Assembly (NCBI GenBank): GCA_004352715.1
Contig: SCFE01000060.1
Span: 1,804,807 to 1,868,806 of the forward strand
Length of the DNA stretch: 64,000 bases
Direction: 5' to 3'
DNA from: Hofstenia miamia
Taxonomy: Eukaryota > Xenacoelomorpha > Acoela
Part shown: piece after piece, positions 1-10,552 of the stretch
Layout of the letters: the number at the start of each line of letters is the position of its first letter
Numbering within the stretch: position 1 is the stretch's first letter
The notes under the pieces: model-generated
Told to the model about the DNA's origin: nothing
Database searches by the model: none
The model's input: only the letters and a program-made list of their open reading frames with translations
Program-made: the position numbers and the translations under genes

Positions 1-1
1 G

Positions 2-157
2 TTGAAATTATATGAAAAATATTATGAAGAATTCAACGGTAAACTAAATGAACTACAAAGCATGTGCACGATTTCAAACAAATTGAAGAATCTGATGTTC
101 TTAAGACATAAGAAATTGTTAACAACAGAAAAAGAGGTTGAGCTGAAGCTAATGTAG
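2..157 (+). pseudogene. coiled-coil-like coding remnant, 5' end outside window
   Basis: An open frame of 51 codons runs from the window edge to a TAG at 155-157. It is rich in Glu, Lys and Leu (for example EKYYEEFNGKLNELQSM), which suits a coiled coil. A second open piece follows in another frame (about 149-207), and a third runs near 290-350 (KENLLADQVTFDKLNRVK). The frame breaks and the adjacent N gap suggest a decayed gene or pseudogene. I do not recognise the family. Confidence 0.25.
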
Positions 158-375
158 CATCATCCAAAAAGCAAATAAGCTGCAAAGTGAGGAACAACGT
201 CGAATGATTAATAATAATTAGAATTGATTGTAAAATTTAGTTAATGATCTTAGTTATTTTTGTAAGATGCAACTAAGCTTTAATATTGTTCAAAATAAGG
301 AAAACTTGTTAGCCGATCAAGTAACATTTGACAAATTAAATCGAGTGAAATAACGCTTACATAGGAACAGCCATA

Positions 376-825
376 TNNNNNNNNNNNNNNNNNNNNNNNN
401 NNNNNNNNNNNNNNNNNNNNNNNNNNNNNNNNNNNNNNNNNNNNNNNNNNNNNNNNNNNNNNNNNNNNNNNNNNNNNNNNNNNNNNNNNNNNNNNNNNNN
501 NNNNNNNNNNNNNNNNNNNNNNNNNNNNNNNNNNNNNNNNNNNNNNNNNNNNNNNNNNNNNNNNNNNNNNNNNNNNNNNNNNNNNNNNNNNNNNNNNNNN
601 NNNNNNNNNNNNNNNNNNNNNNNNNNNNNNNNNNNNNNNNNNNNNNNNNNNNNNNNNNNNNNNNNNNNNNNNNNNNNNNNNNNNNNNNNNNNNNNNNNNN
701 NNNNNNNNNNNNNNNNNNNNNNNNNNNNNNNNNNNNNNNNNNNNNNNNNNNNNNNNNNNNNNNNNNNNNNNNNNNNNNNNNNNNNNNNNNNNNNNNNNNN
801 NNNNNNNNNNNNNNNNNNNNNNNNN
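376..825. other. assembly gap (450 N)
   Basis: Run of N; content unknown. It separates two coding-like remnants (2-157 and 1626-1936), so their relation cannot be judged. Confidence 0.95.
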
Positions 826-899
826 GTTTTTGTATCAGGTTATTTTATTTAATAGAATGGAAAGCTAAACGTTCGAGCTCTTGGATATTCTAGATGGTG

Positions 900-1560
900 G
901 TTCATGACTCCAGTTAACGGGAGCATCGTTTATAGCCGGTGCTTACCCGAGGTGCTCATAGGTTAGGTATAAGGATAGGGATTTTTATTCGTATTAGCTT
1001 TCCTATCATTCATTGTTTGTACTACTGTAATTATTACATTATGCTATTACATCTAGCCCTATTAGGAAATTACGAAATCAGTTTGTGTTATCTTGTACAA
1101 GATTTATTACATATGATTACTAGTGGATTGACGTCCTACCACTTCATCCTTTTTGTCACGACCATGTTGATTGTTCACATGTACTCTAGGTTAACATGTA
1201 ACTATTTATATGTGGGGATATTATATGTAAGGAATCATAACAAGCTAATGCATCCTGGTTGTGAGATTCCCTTAGTAGACAAACTCGTTAATAACAAGAC
1301 CAATCAATGCATTAAATTTGTAAGGTATCACACATTATCACTATCGTATTCATGCACACTATTTCACTGCACTAAGTCATCGGAATTGTGGTTGGTGTCT
1401 CTATCGATGTTTCAGTATCGGATGGAAATACTTGTTGTAGCATAATTCTTAGATTCCTCTTTTGTGCTTTGCTTCTGGTCGGGTAGTTTACCCTGTACTT
1501 TGTACCCTCTGTCTCATGTCTTGTATCTAAAAGGATAGTTGTTAGTGTCGTATCAATGCC
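900..1560 (+). repeat. dispersed repeat family R1, copy 1
   Basis: The block shares many segments with two other places. One is 45540-46330 in reverse orientation: the cattgattg, gggatgc/ggatgc, agcttgttat and ccttacatataata segments occur in the same order on the other strand. The other is 58860-59220 in the same orientation: both have ggttaggtat...tagggattttt...gctttccta. A 168-codon frame at 939-1445 lies inside it but is not preserved between copies. Class unknown; no terminal repeats were seen. Confidence 0.55.
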
Positions 1561-1625
1561 AGTTGATTAGATAATAATTTAATTAACCAACAACTAAACA
1601 ATAGAACTAAAAGAAGAGAGATGGA

Positions 1626-1936
1626 GATTGGAGTCTGTCACCTACTGTACTATTCGAGGAGGAACAAATTGTCACAGCAGCTCCTAAATTAAGCTAAGAT
1701 TTACAAGTATGAAGGTTGGCAAAATTCTACAACAGCTTCAGAGAATGCAACATTTGTTTTTTCCAAAACAACTTTCAATAAAAATGTCAAATATTTCGAT
1801 TATACCAATTTCAAAATTCCAAGAGTTGATTCTACAGTTAGTCAGCAGCTGGATAGACAGCTTCTACAATGATAATTTTACTGACAACGCGGATGATGTT
1901 TTATGGAAACTGACGACGGGTTTTATACTGGAATGA
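1626..1936 (+). pseudogene. frameshifted coding remnant, unrecognised protein
   Basis: Three consecutive open pieces look coding in composition but lie in different frames. They are 1626-1697 (DWSLSPTVLFEEEQIVTAAP then stop), 1696-1872 (begins KIYKYEGWQNSTTASENATF, 58 codons, then stop), and about 1869-1936 (NDNFTDNADDVLWKLTTGF). Read in order they could be one broken protein with two frameshifts. No intron signals explain the breaks. No family was recognised. Confidence 0.3.
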
Positions 1937-3007
1937 AGATTTTTTAATGATTTCAGTAGAGAATTAAAATTATGCAAGATAATTACAAATAAATGCCTTA
2001 AGATGCGAAGAACTCACTCTGGAATTAAGAAAGTCTGAAAAGAGCAGCATATCAAAAAATTCATGTGTTATTCAGCCTAAGCTCCCTTCTTCTCATCTAA
2101 AGATAATAGTATATATTTGCCAGCAATTATGGAATATTTCGGAATTGTTTATTCTTCTCCAGAATGGTGTTTGTATTTTGTAAAATTGAAGTAGTAAAGC
2201 ATGTCTTCTTCCAATATAAAATACATATTATAAATTGTGATATTCTTGAAATAATATTAATTTCATATAATAACAACGCATGTTGTTGTGCAATAGGCTT
2301 CAAATAATTCACTTTATTGTCGTTTTGCAAGATATATGCATTCTAAGGTGTTCGAAAAATTCAAATGCTAAAACTTTTCCTGTTGGAAGTTTATAAATTG
2401 GTTACTATATATTGCAAAATAGGGATTAACTTTCAAAATTAACAATAATAGATCAACTGTTTTGCATCATTCAAATTTGAACCATCAGCACATCATATTA
2501 ATAGGCAGGGTGATAGAAAAGTGCATGCGTTGAATCCCTCTACATAAAACCATAAAATATAGTAGATACTACAGTCAATACACATGGAATAAATACAATT
2601 AAGCACTAGTGAAATATAGTGTTATGACAAAATAAGCGCATAATTTTTCAGGATGTTCAAAAGAGCACAAAATCCAAAAATTGCTAAAGCATTTTTATTA
2701 TTTTGCAAATAATAGTATTATTATAGCTTAAATTTCAAGTTTAGGAGAATACGTATTTCGAGCATTTAAGAGGAAATATTGGTTATCAAACCATTCACGA
2801 TTTTGCCCATCTTACAAACTGTCGATTTTTTAAATTTTGGGATTGATGGCTCATTAAAACAGCCCGTTCAGTTTTTTAATGAATTTAAAAACGTGGAAAT
2901 GCTGTATGGTGTAAATTACGTGCTAACAGTCTCTTTTAAAAAAAGAATATTTACAGAAGTAATGATTTCCATAAGAAAAACGTCTATTAATATCATTAAA
3001 TAATCAT

Positions 3008-3127
3008 TGGCCTACTTCATCAAGTGATAAATCCCAAGAGTTTGTTCATAACTTTCTACAAGCCAATATTCCTTTATATAAACTTAGGCAGCCTACGTTG
3101 AAGAAACTTCTTACTTTGAACATTTAA
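3008..3127 (+). pseudogene. transposon-derived domain remnant (CGGBP1/hAT-associated type)
   Basis: A 39-codon frame ending in TAA contains FVHNFLQANIPLYKLRQPTL. This resembles the 'F...L..A.IPL.KL..P.LR.FL' segment found in transposon-derived proteins related to CGGBP1 and hAT-type elements. The upstream frame 2779-3003 is open but not clearly related. Family assignment is by motif memory only. Confidence 0.4.
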
Positions 3128-3332
3128 GAAAAGGTTAATAAATCAGAATCTTTCAAATATGAAGCAAATATTTCTTAAAAGTTCTCATTAGTTATATTGC
3201 ATGTGAGCCTTGACTAGTGTTGTGCATTGGTATTGAGAAAGTGTATTTTGCCAAAATGTAGATGATATAAAAAAACTTCATTACACGAAATATTTCTTGG
3301 CAGCAAGTGCCTGCCACTATTATTTTGATCTT

Positions 3333-3340
<8 letters not shown>

Positions 3341-3365
<25 letters not shown>

Positions 3366-3523
3366 NNNNNNNNNNNNNNNNNNNNNNNNNNNNNNNNNNN
3401 NNNNNNNNNNNNNNNNNNNNNNNNNNNNNNNNNNNNNNNNNNNNNNNNNNNNNNNNNNNNNNNNNNNNNNNNNNNNNNNNNNNNNNNNNNNNNNNNNNNN
3501 GTATATATATATATATATATATA
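3341..3523. repeat. (AT)n microsatellite interrupted by a 135-N gap
   Basis: AT dinucleotides flank N 3366-3500 on both sides. All reading frames over it are artefacts of translating AT repeats and N. Confidence 0.95.
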
Positions 3524-3600
3524 GCATAGTCATACCGATACCGTGGTATTTTGATTGATGCCGAACCGACTCTCAAAATTTTCATACCACCGGGGCCTAG
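3524..3600 (+). repeat. repeat family R2 next to (AT)n, copy 1
   Basis: The segment with agtcataccgataccgtgg followed by tattttgattgatgccgaacc recurs in reverse orientation at about 26371-26440 (taccgcggtatcggtatgac). Both copies directly border an (AT)n array. Class unknown. Confidence 0.5.
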
Positions 3601-6289
3601 TGGATTGCTTGTGAAGCTCGTAATAGAAGCAATTTGCACTCTTTTCTTCTGAATCAACTAGTTGATGTAAAAAAGTACGAGCTTTTACCATTTTGATAAC
3701 AAAGCTAAAAGGGATTATGTCTTTGTTGGACTGCGTTTCAAATCGCTGATTATCACATGAATATGTTGATTTGCGATTACCCGATTCTAATATACTACAA
3801 TTCACGATGAGCAAATTGATTGATATTAATGTAATTCTAAAGTTGTACCTGCAATCATTTGCCATTTGCAGAAATGTATGGTGTCAATATCTGCAAAAGA
3901 ACGGTCACAGTATATTCAAGAAGCCTTCAGCAGAAAACACGGAAACTTACCTACATTTGTACATATTTAATGCTAGTATTTTGCAGTAAAATATTTCACA
4001 TAAATTTAGCATTAATTAGGAACTTAAATTATACATTTGCGACTGTATTAATAATTTCATCAGAAAATGCGTGACAGCTTTTATTTTTGGAAATAAGTTG
4101 AAATTTTCGAACACATAAATTTATTCATTTCGAAGGTAGCCAAAAGTATTTAATTTATTGCTATTTCCTTTGTATTGGTTGTAATCCAATGCATTTAATA
4201 CTAATATAATCGATCACACAAATGTTATCTATAATTTTGGCCGCCAGTAATTCATTAATGGCAACAGCAATATATCAAAGAATGCACAATTCGACAAAAT
4301 TATATTGATATAAATTTATTTTTGTGTGAGTTGGATTGCCAGATTTCAACGAAGCTACAAGTCCAACACTTTTTATACCGGAGTTGCAAATGTTAACCCA
4401 TGTAACCCGGTGAGACCCAGGTAGAATTATAGAATAAATGTCATGTCTTTGAAAATTTAGAACGTTGCTGAGAGCATGTTTTGCATAAAAATTGATACGA
4501 AGCAGCACTTAAGTCAGGTCTTCCTTGACATTCAAATGTTTCACATGTACAATAAAGATATGGTACTAAAATCCCTCAAATTTTAGGATGTGAATTCTAA
4601 AAATTTTAGAAAGAATTCTAAAATATGTTCAAATCATTGTTTTAAAATGTTCGTCTGTTAAGTATTTTTCCATTTTCAAATGTGCACTAAATTTAATGCT
4701 TTATTTCTGGCAAATATTTCGAATCAGATTTATACCGAATTTTAAAGATGTAATATAAACTTAATATTAACGATTTATAAAATGGCGCCTAAAGAATAAA
4801 CCAAATAAAATCTTAATTCGAAACTAAGGGTTGTACCTTAACTTCGGCGCGGTTTTCGATTAACGTAAAATGATTCAAACCGACATATTTTTCGACTAAT
4901 TTGTTAATGAAGAGGAAGCATATCGATAGCACAAATTGTTGTAGCCTTCTAACAGCAAAACAAAATGACGTAATCAATTATGTGATAATAAAACATACTT
5001 CTTGAAATGAATATTGTCTTTTTTCTTAAATGCGTTTTTGGACCTCCAGCATTTAAAAATCAAATATTGATAAAACTTACAGATGAATTTAGCTGAGCGG
5101 CTATTATACACATTGCTGAAAAAAATTTGTCTTGATCCTCTTCAATAATCAATAATTTAAGGTATTTCCCTTGTTCACACAACTTAACTCTTAAATTCAT
5201 TAAATGCAAAATTGACTCAAGAAATTCAAATGATACAGATAAGATCTTTACATTATTTTATAGTATTAGCAACAACCAATTAGAATTGATGATGTAATTG
5301 AACATCTGGTATTTGGCATTTTCATGAAATTAAATTCAATTGCATCTACTTCATTTTTCCCTTTATAAATTGACATATGGGATAAAATTTTTTGCAAAAT
5401 TTTGACTCATGAAGAACTATGGCTACGAACAAAATTTTTTTTGCATTGCATAGTAAACCAATGGCATTTAAACAATTGATGATGAGCTAGTTAATCTATT
5501 AATTGTAAGATGTATAAATTTGTAAGAAACCTCTTTCATTTGCAGTTAAGCATAGTGTATAATCTACGCTGCACTTTCATTAGTTATATGATGACGTCAC
5601 ATGGCACTGTTTAAATTTCTTGTAATGAAGTTATATATTCATGGTATATATGCATATAAAAGCAATTAAGATAGATATCGAATCATTCATTATCACTCAT
5701 CAAAATCGTCATTCAATTTCAACAGCATCATTTCAAATTCGTTATCACCACCATTGAAACAAACAGGACAAGACATTTTATTGCGCCTTCTGAGACGATT
5801 CAGTTATCAACCTCCAGAAGATCTTTTTTGATAACATAGGCTGAGTGACCTTGGCAACGAGTGATGCACAAGGACATGAACAACGGTACGCTCTGTTGCT
5901 GTCTTTATTTCACGGGGAGCAGTTGGGGATGGAAACGGTATTTCTTTAATTGTCGTAATCGGAAATTTTGAATCGTTTATGCTATTTCAATCTATCGGAC
6001 CCAAGATATCGAACAATTAAAAATTACATTCTAAAACCGATAATTCTAAAAAAATGAATGCAATGATTAATGCGTTAAATAAGACAAAATGGATCATTAA
6101 TACGTAATGCTAAATACTGTGTGAGACAATTTTTCAGAACGTATAGAAAATATATTGATAGCAGTAGTTCAATATATGAATCTAAACTGTAACTTATCGG
6201 AGATCAAAAACCGCGGCGAAGTTATGGTATACCCTTTACGTTGGATTCCAATTCGAATCATGTAACAGTACTGCGATAGATCAAGAAAT
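3601..6289. other. no recognisable gene
   Basis: AT-rich sequence with only short random frames. A minus-strand 28-codon frame near 5690-5780 starts MSCPVCFNGG and has a CxxC, but it has no supporting context. Nothing else was recognised. Confidence 0.5.
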
Positions 6290-7140
6290 GTCTGGCGCAG
6301 AGGCGTGCATTCAGAGTAAGCAAGGTAAGCGCCGCTTGCCCATGAAATTTATTTGAACAAATGAAGAAAAAATATTTATGCTTACACAACATATTTATAA
6401 GTTTCCAATTCTTTGAAAAATTTTCCTTTTTTTTCTTAAATTCTAAATATTAAACTAATTACTGTTCATTTTCGTCATTTAAATAATGTAAAATACTGTA
6501 TTTTGGGTAGGTTTTTTCTTGTTGAACAATTGAACTATATGAGTTTTGTAATAATTGATTTAATATTATGAACAGCAATAATAATCAATATCCTATTACG
6601 TAATAATTGCTCGGCTCCACCTTAATTGTGATAATTGGTATTGGTAAAAATCAATGTTTCTCAATTACAACTAAAAACAGTCCGCGCAACTGTCTGCCGC
6701 TTCCTTTATCACACTTTGTTAACGTAATTGACAAAATCTCCACCAATCAAAATTCGAAAATACTACGAGAGGACCGCGGTCCGCGGAAATCTTACCGCGG
6801 GATTGTTCAATAATTTATATTGTCGTGGCGACAATGGTGATTGAAATTTTAAACTAGAACTGAAATTTAGCCTCTAAATCACTTATAATTGATGACAATC
6901 CAAGTGTAACTTTCAAAATTAGATTTTTTACTTAACAATCACAAGAAAATTTCACTTAATTTACAAAAATGGATGTATAGAAACAATATTAAAATAGAAA
7001 TAAATAAATGTTGAAGTAAATACATTCAATTTAGTAAAATCAGATATAAATTTTTGTATTCGGTTAACCTATATTGATCAGTTTCAAAACCTTTAAAACT
7101 GAACATCTGTAATAAACTGTAATACACTGATTCAATTCGN

Positions 7141-7262
7141 GAATGCATATAAATACAACTAAAAGTAATGGAATGTGTATAAATACACCCAAGGGAAATA
7201 TAATGCATGTAAATACACCTAAGAAAAGTGGAATGTGCATACATTCTCCTAAAGAAAATGGT
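7141..7262. repeat. short tandem repeat, about four units of 30-36 bp
   Basis: Units share the pattern gaatgNNtataaatacac...aaaNNaatg, with four diverged copies in a row. The array lies inside the hAT element. A single N at 7140 marks a contig join at its start. Confidence 0.6.
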
Positions 7263-7344
7263 ATGAAATTTTGATCTCAAGAGTCAATATGGAAATAGAT
7301 GCGTGTAAAAAGTATTTAGTTTTAAGTGGGAAGTTCCCCTTTCC

Positions 7345-7754
7345 AATTACGATGTATTACAATTTATGAAGAATATTAAAGTTTTTAAGGATACTAATTA
7401 CACGAAAAATTGTTGAAAGAAATTGAACAGAACTATGTAAAAACACTTACATAGTATAAATGTCTTAACAGGCTTAAAAAATTACTCTCCCAGNTTCTTA
7501 TAAATTTTTCGCACTACTAATATGATCATCTTCAAGATAATTGAGCAACATAACATCAATTGCATTGTGAGCATTACTAATTGTTTCTCGAAATAAAATG
7601 TNNNNAATTACGATGTATTACAATTTATGAAGAATATTAAAGTTTTTAAGGATACTAATTACACGAAAAATTGTTGAAAGAAATTGAACAGAACTATGTA
7701 AAAACACTTACATAGTATAAATGTCTTAACAGGCTTAAAAAATTACTCTCCCAG
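7345..7754. other. unmerged contig overlap (149-bp duplicate around a displaced contig)
   Basis: 7345-7493 and 7606-7754 are the same sequence, separated by N (7494), a 107-bp piece and NNNN (7602-7605). The 107-bp piece looks like a wrongly placed contig wedged into a continuous sequence. Confidence 0.8.
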
Positions 7755-7981
7755 TTTTCCTAATGAATATGTGAATTTCATAAGTCTTTTTAAACATCTT
7801 CGAATGTACCACACTATTTTGATATTAATATGGATCAGTACAATGCATTACGGCTTTTCCAAGATCTACTAGGAAATTTTCATTAAGTGCAAAGGAAGTG
7901 GTGGGATAGTTCAACATTGATCATCATCAATCAAATCCTGTTCAAATGGCCTTAATGAACCTCGGATATTCTACACAAAAC

Positions 7982-9372
7982 TTTGTCCATGATAGATATT
8001 TAAATTTCTTAGGTTATATTTTTGAATTAAAATTTGAAATATAANCCCATTAATATGTGCACTGCACGCCACTGGTCTGGCGAGGCACCTAAATTTGTGT
8101 AAAATTAGTAAATCACAGTTTTTAGTTGCATTCTTCTATTGTAAAATATCTTACTAATGTTATTCATGTTTCAAGGTGGTTTTTAACAGTAACTATTAAT
8201 AACAGATGTTTTTGGTATAAAAGTTAAAATAAACCCATTATATTTTGGATTGGAATTCCAATTCAGATTTCCAAATGCTTTGCCTGAATAATTGGATTCG
8301 AATTCGAAATTAGAAAATTTGTTTTGCAGGGACTTATGAGACAAAGAAGTGCATGTAATTTGATTTTGCAAACCAGGATGCCCTAAGAGAAAAGATTGCC
8401 CCGGGAGCAAATGCCACACCCTTCAATCTGTAGACGCGGTGACTATTTATTCGCACATACATTGCAGCCTAGTCCCTAATTGCTATAGCGATAAATTGCA
8501 CCTTCTGTTGCAGATCAACACTTTTGCCGGAGAAAACTCTCTGCTACAGCAGGCGATGGAATTGCGCACAAAATTACTCGTGCTAATTGCCGAAGAGGCT
8601 CGTTTTAGCTCGTTATTTTTTTTAAAAATGTTGTGCTCAAAGAATTTTTTACATAGTTCTTNTTTGTCCATGATAGATATTTAAATTTCTTAGGTTATAT
8701 TTTTGAATTAAAATTTGAAATATAATTTAAATGGGTAATATTAATATACAAACAAATTCTCAATTCATGATATTCCCAATCAAGGAAAAATTGAATATTT
8801 ATAGAAAAAAATCGATCTTTTATTTGAAATATTATTAAAAAATTATATGATTTCGAAAAAAAACTATTAATAAAATGCTATCAAATTTCTATCTTTATAG
8901 TTCAACTTTCATATCTTCTAATATCTGTCCAAAATGAAAGATTTCAACAACACATATATCAACCATGTGCTATAATTACACTTAGCAAATTTTCAATTTA
9001 AATAATATTTTTAAAACAGGAATTAATTAAATATATAGATTGACAACAAGGTGGAAGATCTGCGAAAACAATTTTTTTTCAATATTTGAAAAACATCCAC
9101 TATATTATAATTTTGATTATTTTTTAAGTATCTTATAATCTTAGTAAGAAATACGTTAGCCAAGCAATCATGAATAAATTATTCCTTTATCATAACCCAG
9201 TTACTAATAAACTACTAGGGACTTTGAATTTTTTATATAAAAATAGAAACCTATGATAAGATATTATTTTTACAAATTGTATTTGGCAAACTGTCAAAAA
9301 AAGCATTTTAAANTTTTAGCTCGTTATTTTTTTTAAAAATGTTGTGCTCAAAGAATTTTTTACATAGTTCTT
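7982..9372. other. two contigs apparently in swapped order
   Basis: The 63 bases at 7982-8044 recur at 8663-8725, and the 59 bases at 8603-8661 recur at 9314-9372. Single Ns sit at 8045, 8662 and 9313. The overlaps fit the order ...8044, 8726-9312, 8046-8661, 9373..., so the two middle contigs are probably exchanged. Confidence 0.75.
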
Positions 9373-9590
9373 CCTATTATTTAATAAACATTTTTAAATA
9401 AGATTATAGGAAAGGCATACTGCAAAAAATAAGAAAAATCTACATAATCAAATTAACAAGCAGAACTATAAACTTGCTTTTCCTAAAATAGGCTCGTTTT
9501 GGGATCGTTGTATATCAAATACTGTGGTCAAGCTCGGCTCGGCTCGGCTTGTTAGAAGCTCGGCTAGTTGACAAGTCTGATGCGGCTAGA
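9350..9590 (+). repeat. repeat family R3 carrying (CTCGG)n, copy 1
   Basis: It shares with 14236-14480 an AT-rich leader (ttttttacat, ctattatttaa, aataagattata), then aactata..a.ttgctt, then a run of gctcggctcggctcgg and gttagaagctcggct...ttgacaagtct. The pentamer run stands out from the AT-rich background. Confidence 0.65.
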
Positions 9591-10439
9591 AGCTGCAATA
9601 TATGTGGATTTTCTAGTCCCAACGAAATACATGCCTCTTCTATAGCATCATCTATTTCCAACCGTGGTCTTGCTGTTGGTGGTTCGGTACCATCAAGGAT
9701 AGTCAAAACATTGAAAGAAGGTATATAACGCCAAACTTGAAGGGAGTATATGCGAAAACCCAATTAAAATATGATTTTAGGAAGGTACATAACGCTAAAT
9801 TAGAAGGGTGTATGCGAAAGCTCGATAAAAGCATGATATAAGGTAGGCACATAACGTTAAAACGATAGGGAGAATCAAATGAACCGTTTGAGTGCATTTG
9901 TTCGTATAGTACGCATATACAAATGACGTAAGAATTTGTCATTCATTTATTTCTCCCTTCTAGTTTTAGGTATGTGTCTTATAAATGCTACATCTGGGAG
10001 GCTGTTAGTACAACTATCTTATTACGTAACATTGAGAACTTGCTGATTTGGTATTTATTTTAAGTTATATAATGGACTTCTTTTAAAGGCTTAGCTTAAA
10101 CTAGAAGGTGTCTTTTAAAGTATAGTTTAAACTAAAATCATTTAAACTAATCTAGTTTAAATAAAGGGTTATTTAAAGGATCCTTTATTGACCCTTTTAA
10201 AGTATGAAATTAAATGGCCAACACTGATTTGCATTTCAGTTTTTTTAAGTAATTGTGCTCATTGGATACAATTTTTATAAATATTGGTAGCTCATGTTTA
10301 TTATTCCCAATAGGTTTATAATGCAAGTTATATTTGACGCAACAAAATGATTTGCTAAAAAATTCTACTATTAAGTAATACACTATTCACGACATAAAGA
10401 ATATAAGCGATTCTGAATAGCGTTACTGTGTCTATTACA

Positions 10440-10500
10440 ACAACCAATCAAATTGTGTCTAGTACAGTGAGTTGATCAGTTAGTTGAAAGATCTTAGACG
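10440..10500 (+). promoter_or_regulatory. conserved proximal block with CCAAT box, gene A
   Basis: ACAACCAATCAAAT at 10440-10453, followed by gagttg.tcagtta, aligns without gaps to the block before gene B. The CCAAT starts 57 bases before the ATG in both genes. No TATA box is evident. It may be proximal promoter and/or 5' leader; the transcription start is unknown. Confidence 0.6.
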
Positions 10501-10552
10501 ATGCACTGCTATATTCTTATTACTTTTTTATCATTACAAATAACATGTTTTG
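10501..10552 (+). CDS. gene A exon 1: signal peptide
   Basis: Seventeen codons from ATG plus one base (phase 1), then the donor GTAAGTG. The core ILITFLSLQITCF is strongly hydrophobic. The start is chosen because it is the only ATG and matches position for position the first exon of gene B. Confidence 0.8.

Larger units (their letters stand above)
6298..8074. mobile_element. hAT-type DNA transposon, non-autonomous
   Basis: The left end starts CAGAGGCGTGCATTC. The right end, reverse-complemented, starts CAGTGGCGTGCAGTG. The 8 bases before the left end (6290-6297, GTCTGGCG) are identical to the 8 after the right end (8075-8082), the 8-bp target duplication expected of hAT elements. No transposase frame is recognisable inside. 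The interior holds a short tandem array (7141-7262), a CCGCGG-rich palindrome near 6774-6786, and several unmerged contig overlaps. Its true length is therefore uncertain and probably greater than the printed distance. Confidence 0.8.

Noticed and set aside
939-1445. 168-codon ORF as a gene
   Set aside because: It lies in dispersed repeat R1 and is not kept open in the other copies; the frame is rich in Tyr, Leu, Cys without domain features.
3297-3657. Several ORFs of 64-108 codons across 3297-3657
   Set aside because: They are translations of (AT)n and N runs; the same applies at 20256-20986, 22278-22550, 50142-50561 and 58440-58739.
5680-5790. Minus-strand 28-codon frame starting MSCPVCFNGG as a RING-finger exon
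   Set aside because: Only one CxxC pair, no further zinc ligands and no supported splice sites.
7345-7754. True direct repeat of 149 bp
   Set aside because: Copies do not diverge and are separated only by N-bounded contig sequence, as at other joins.
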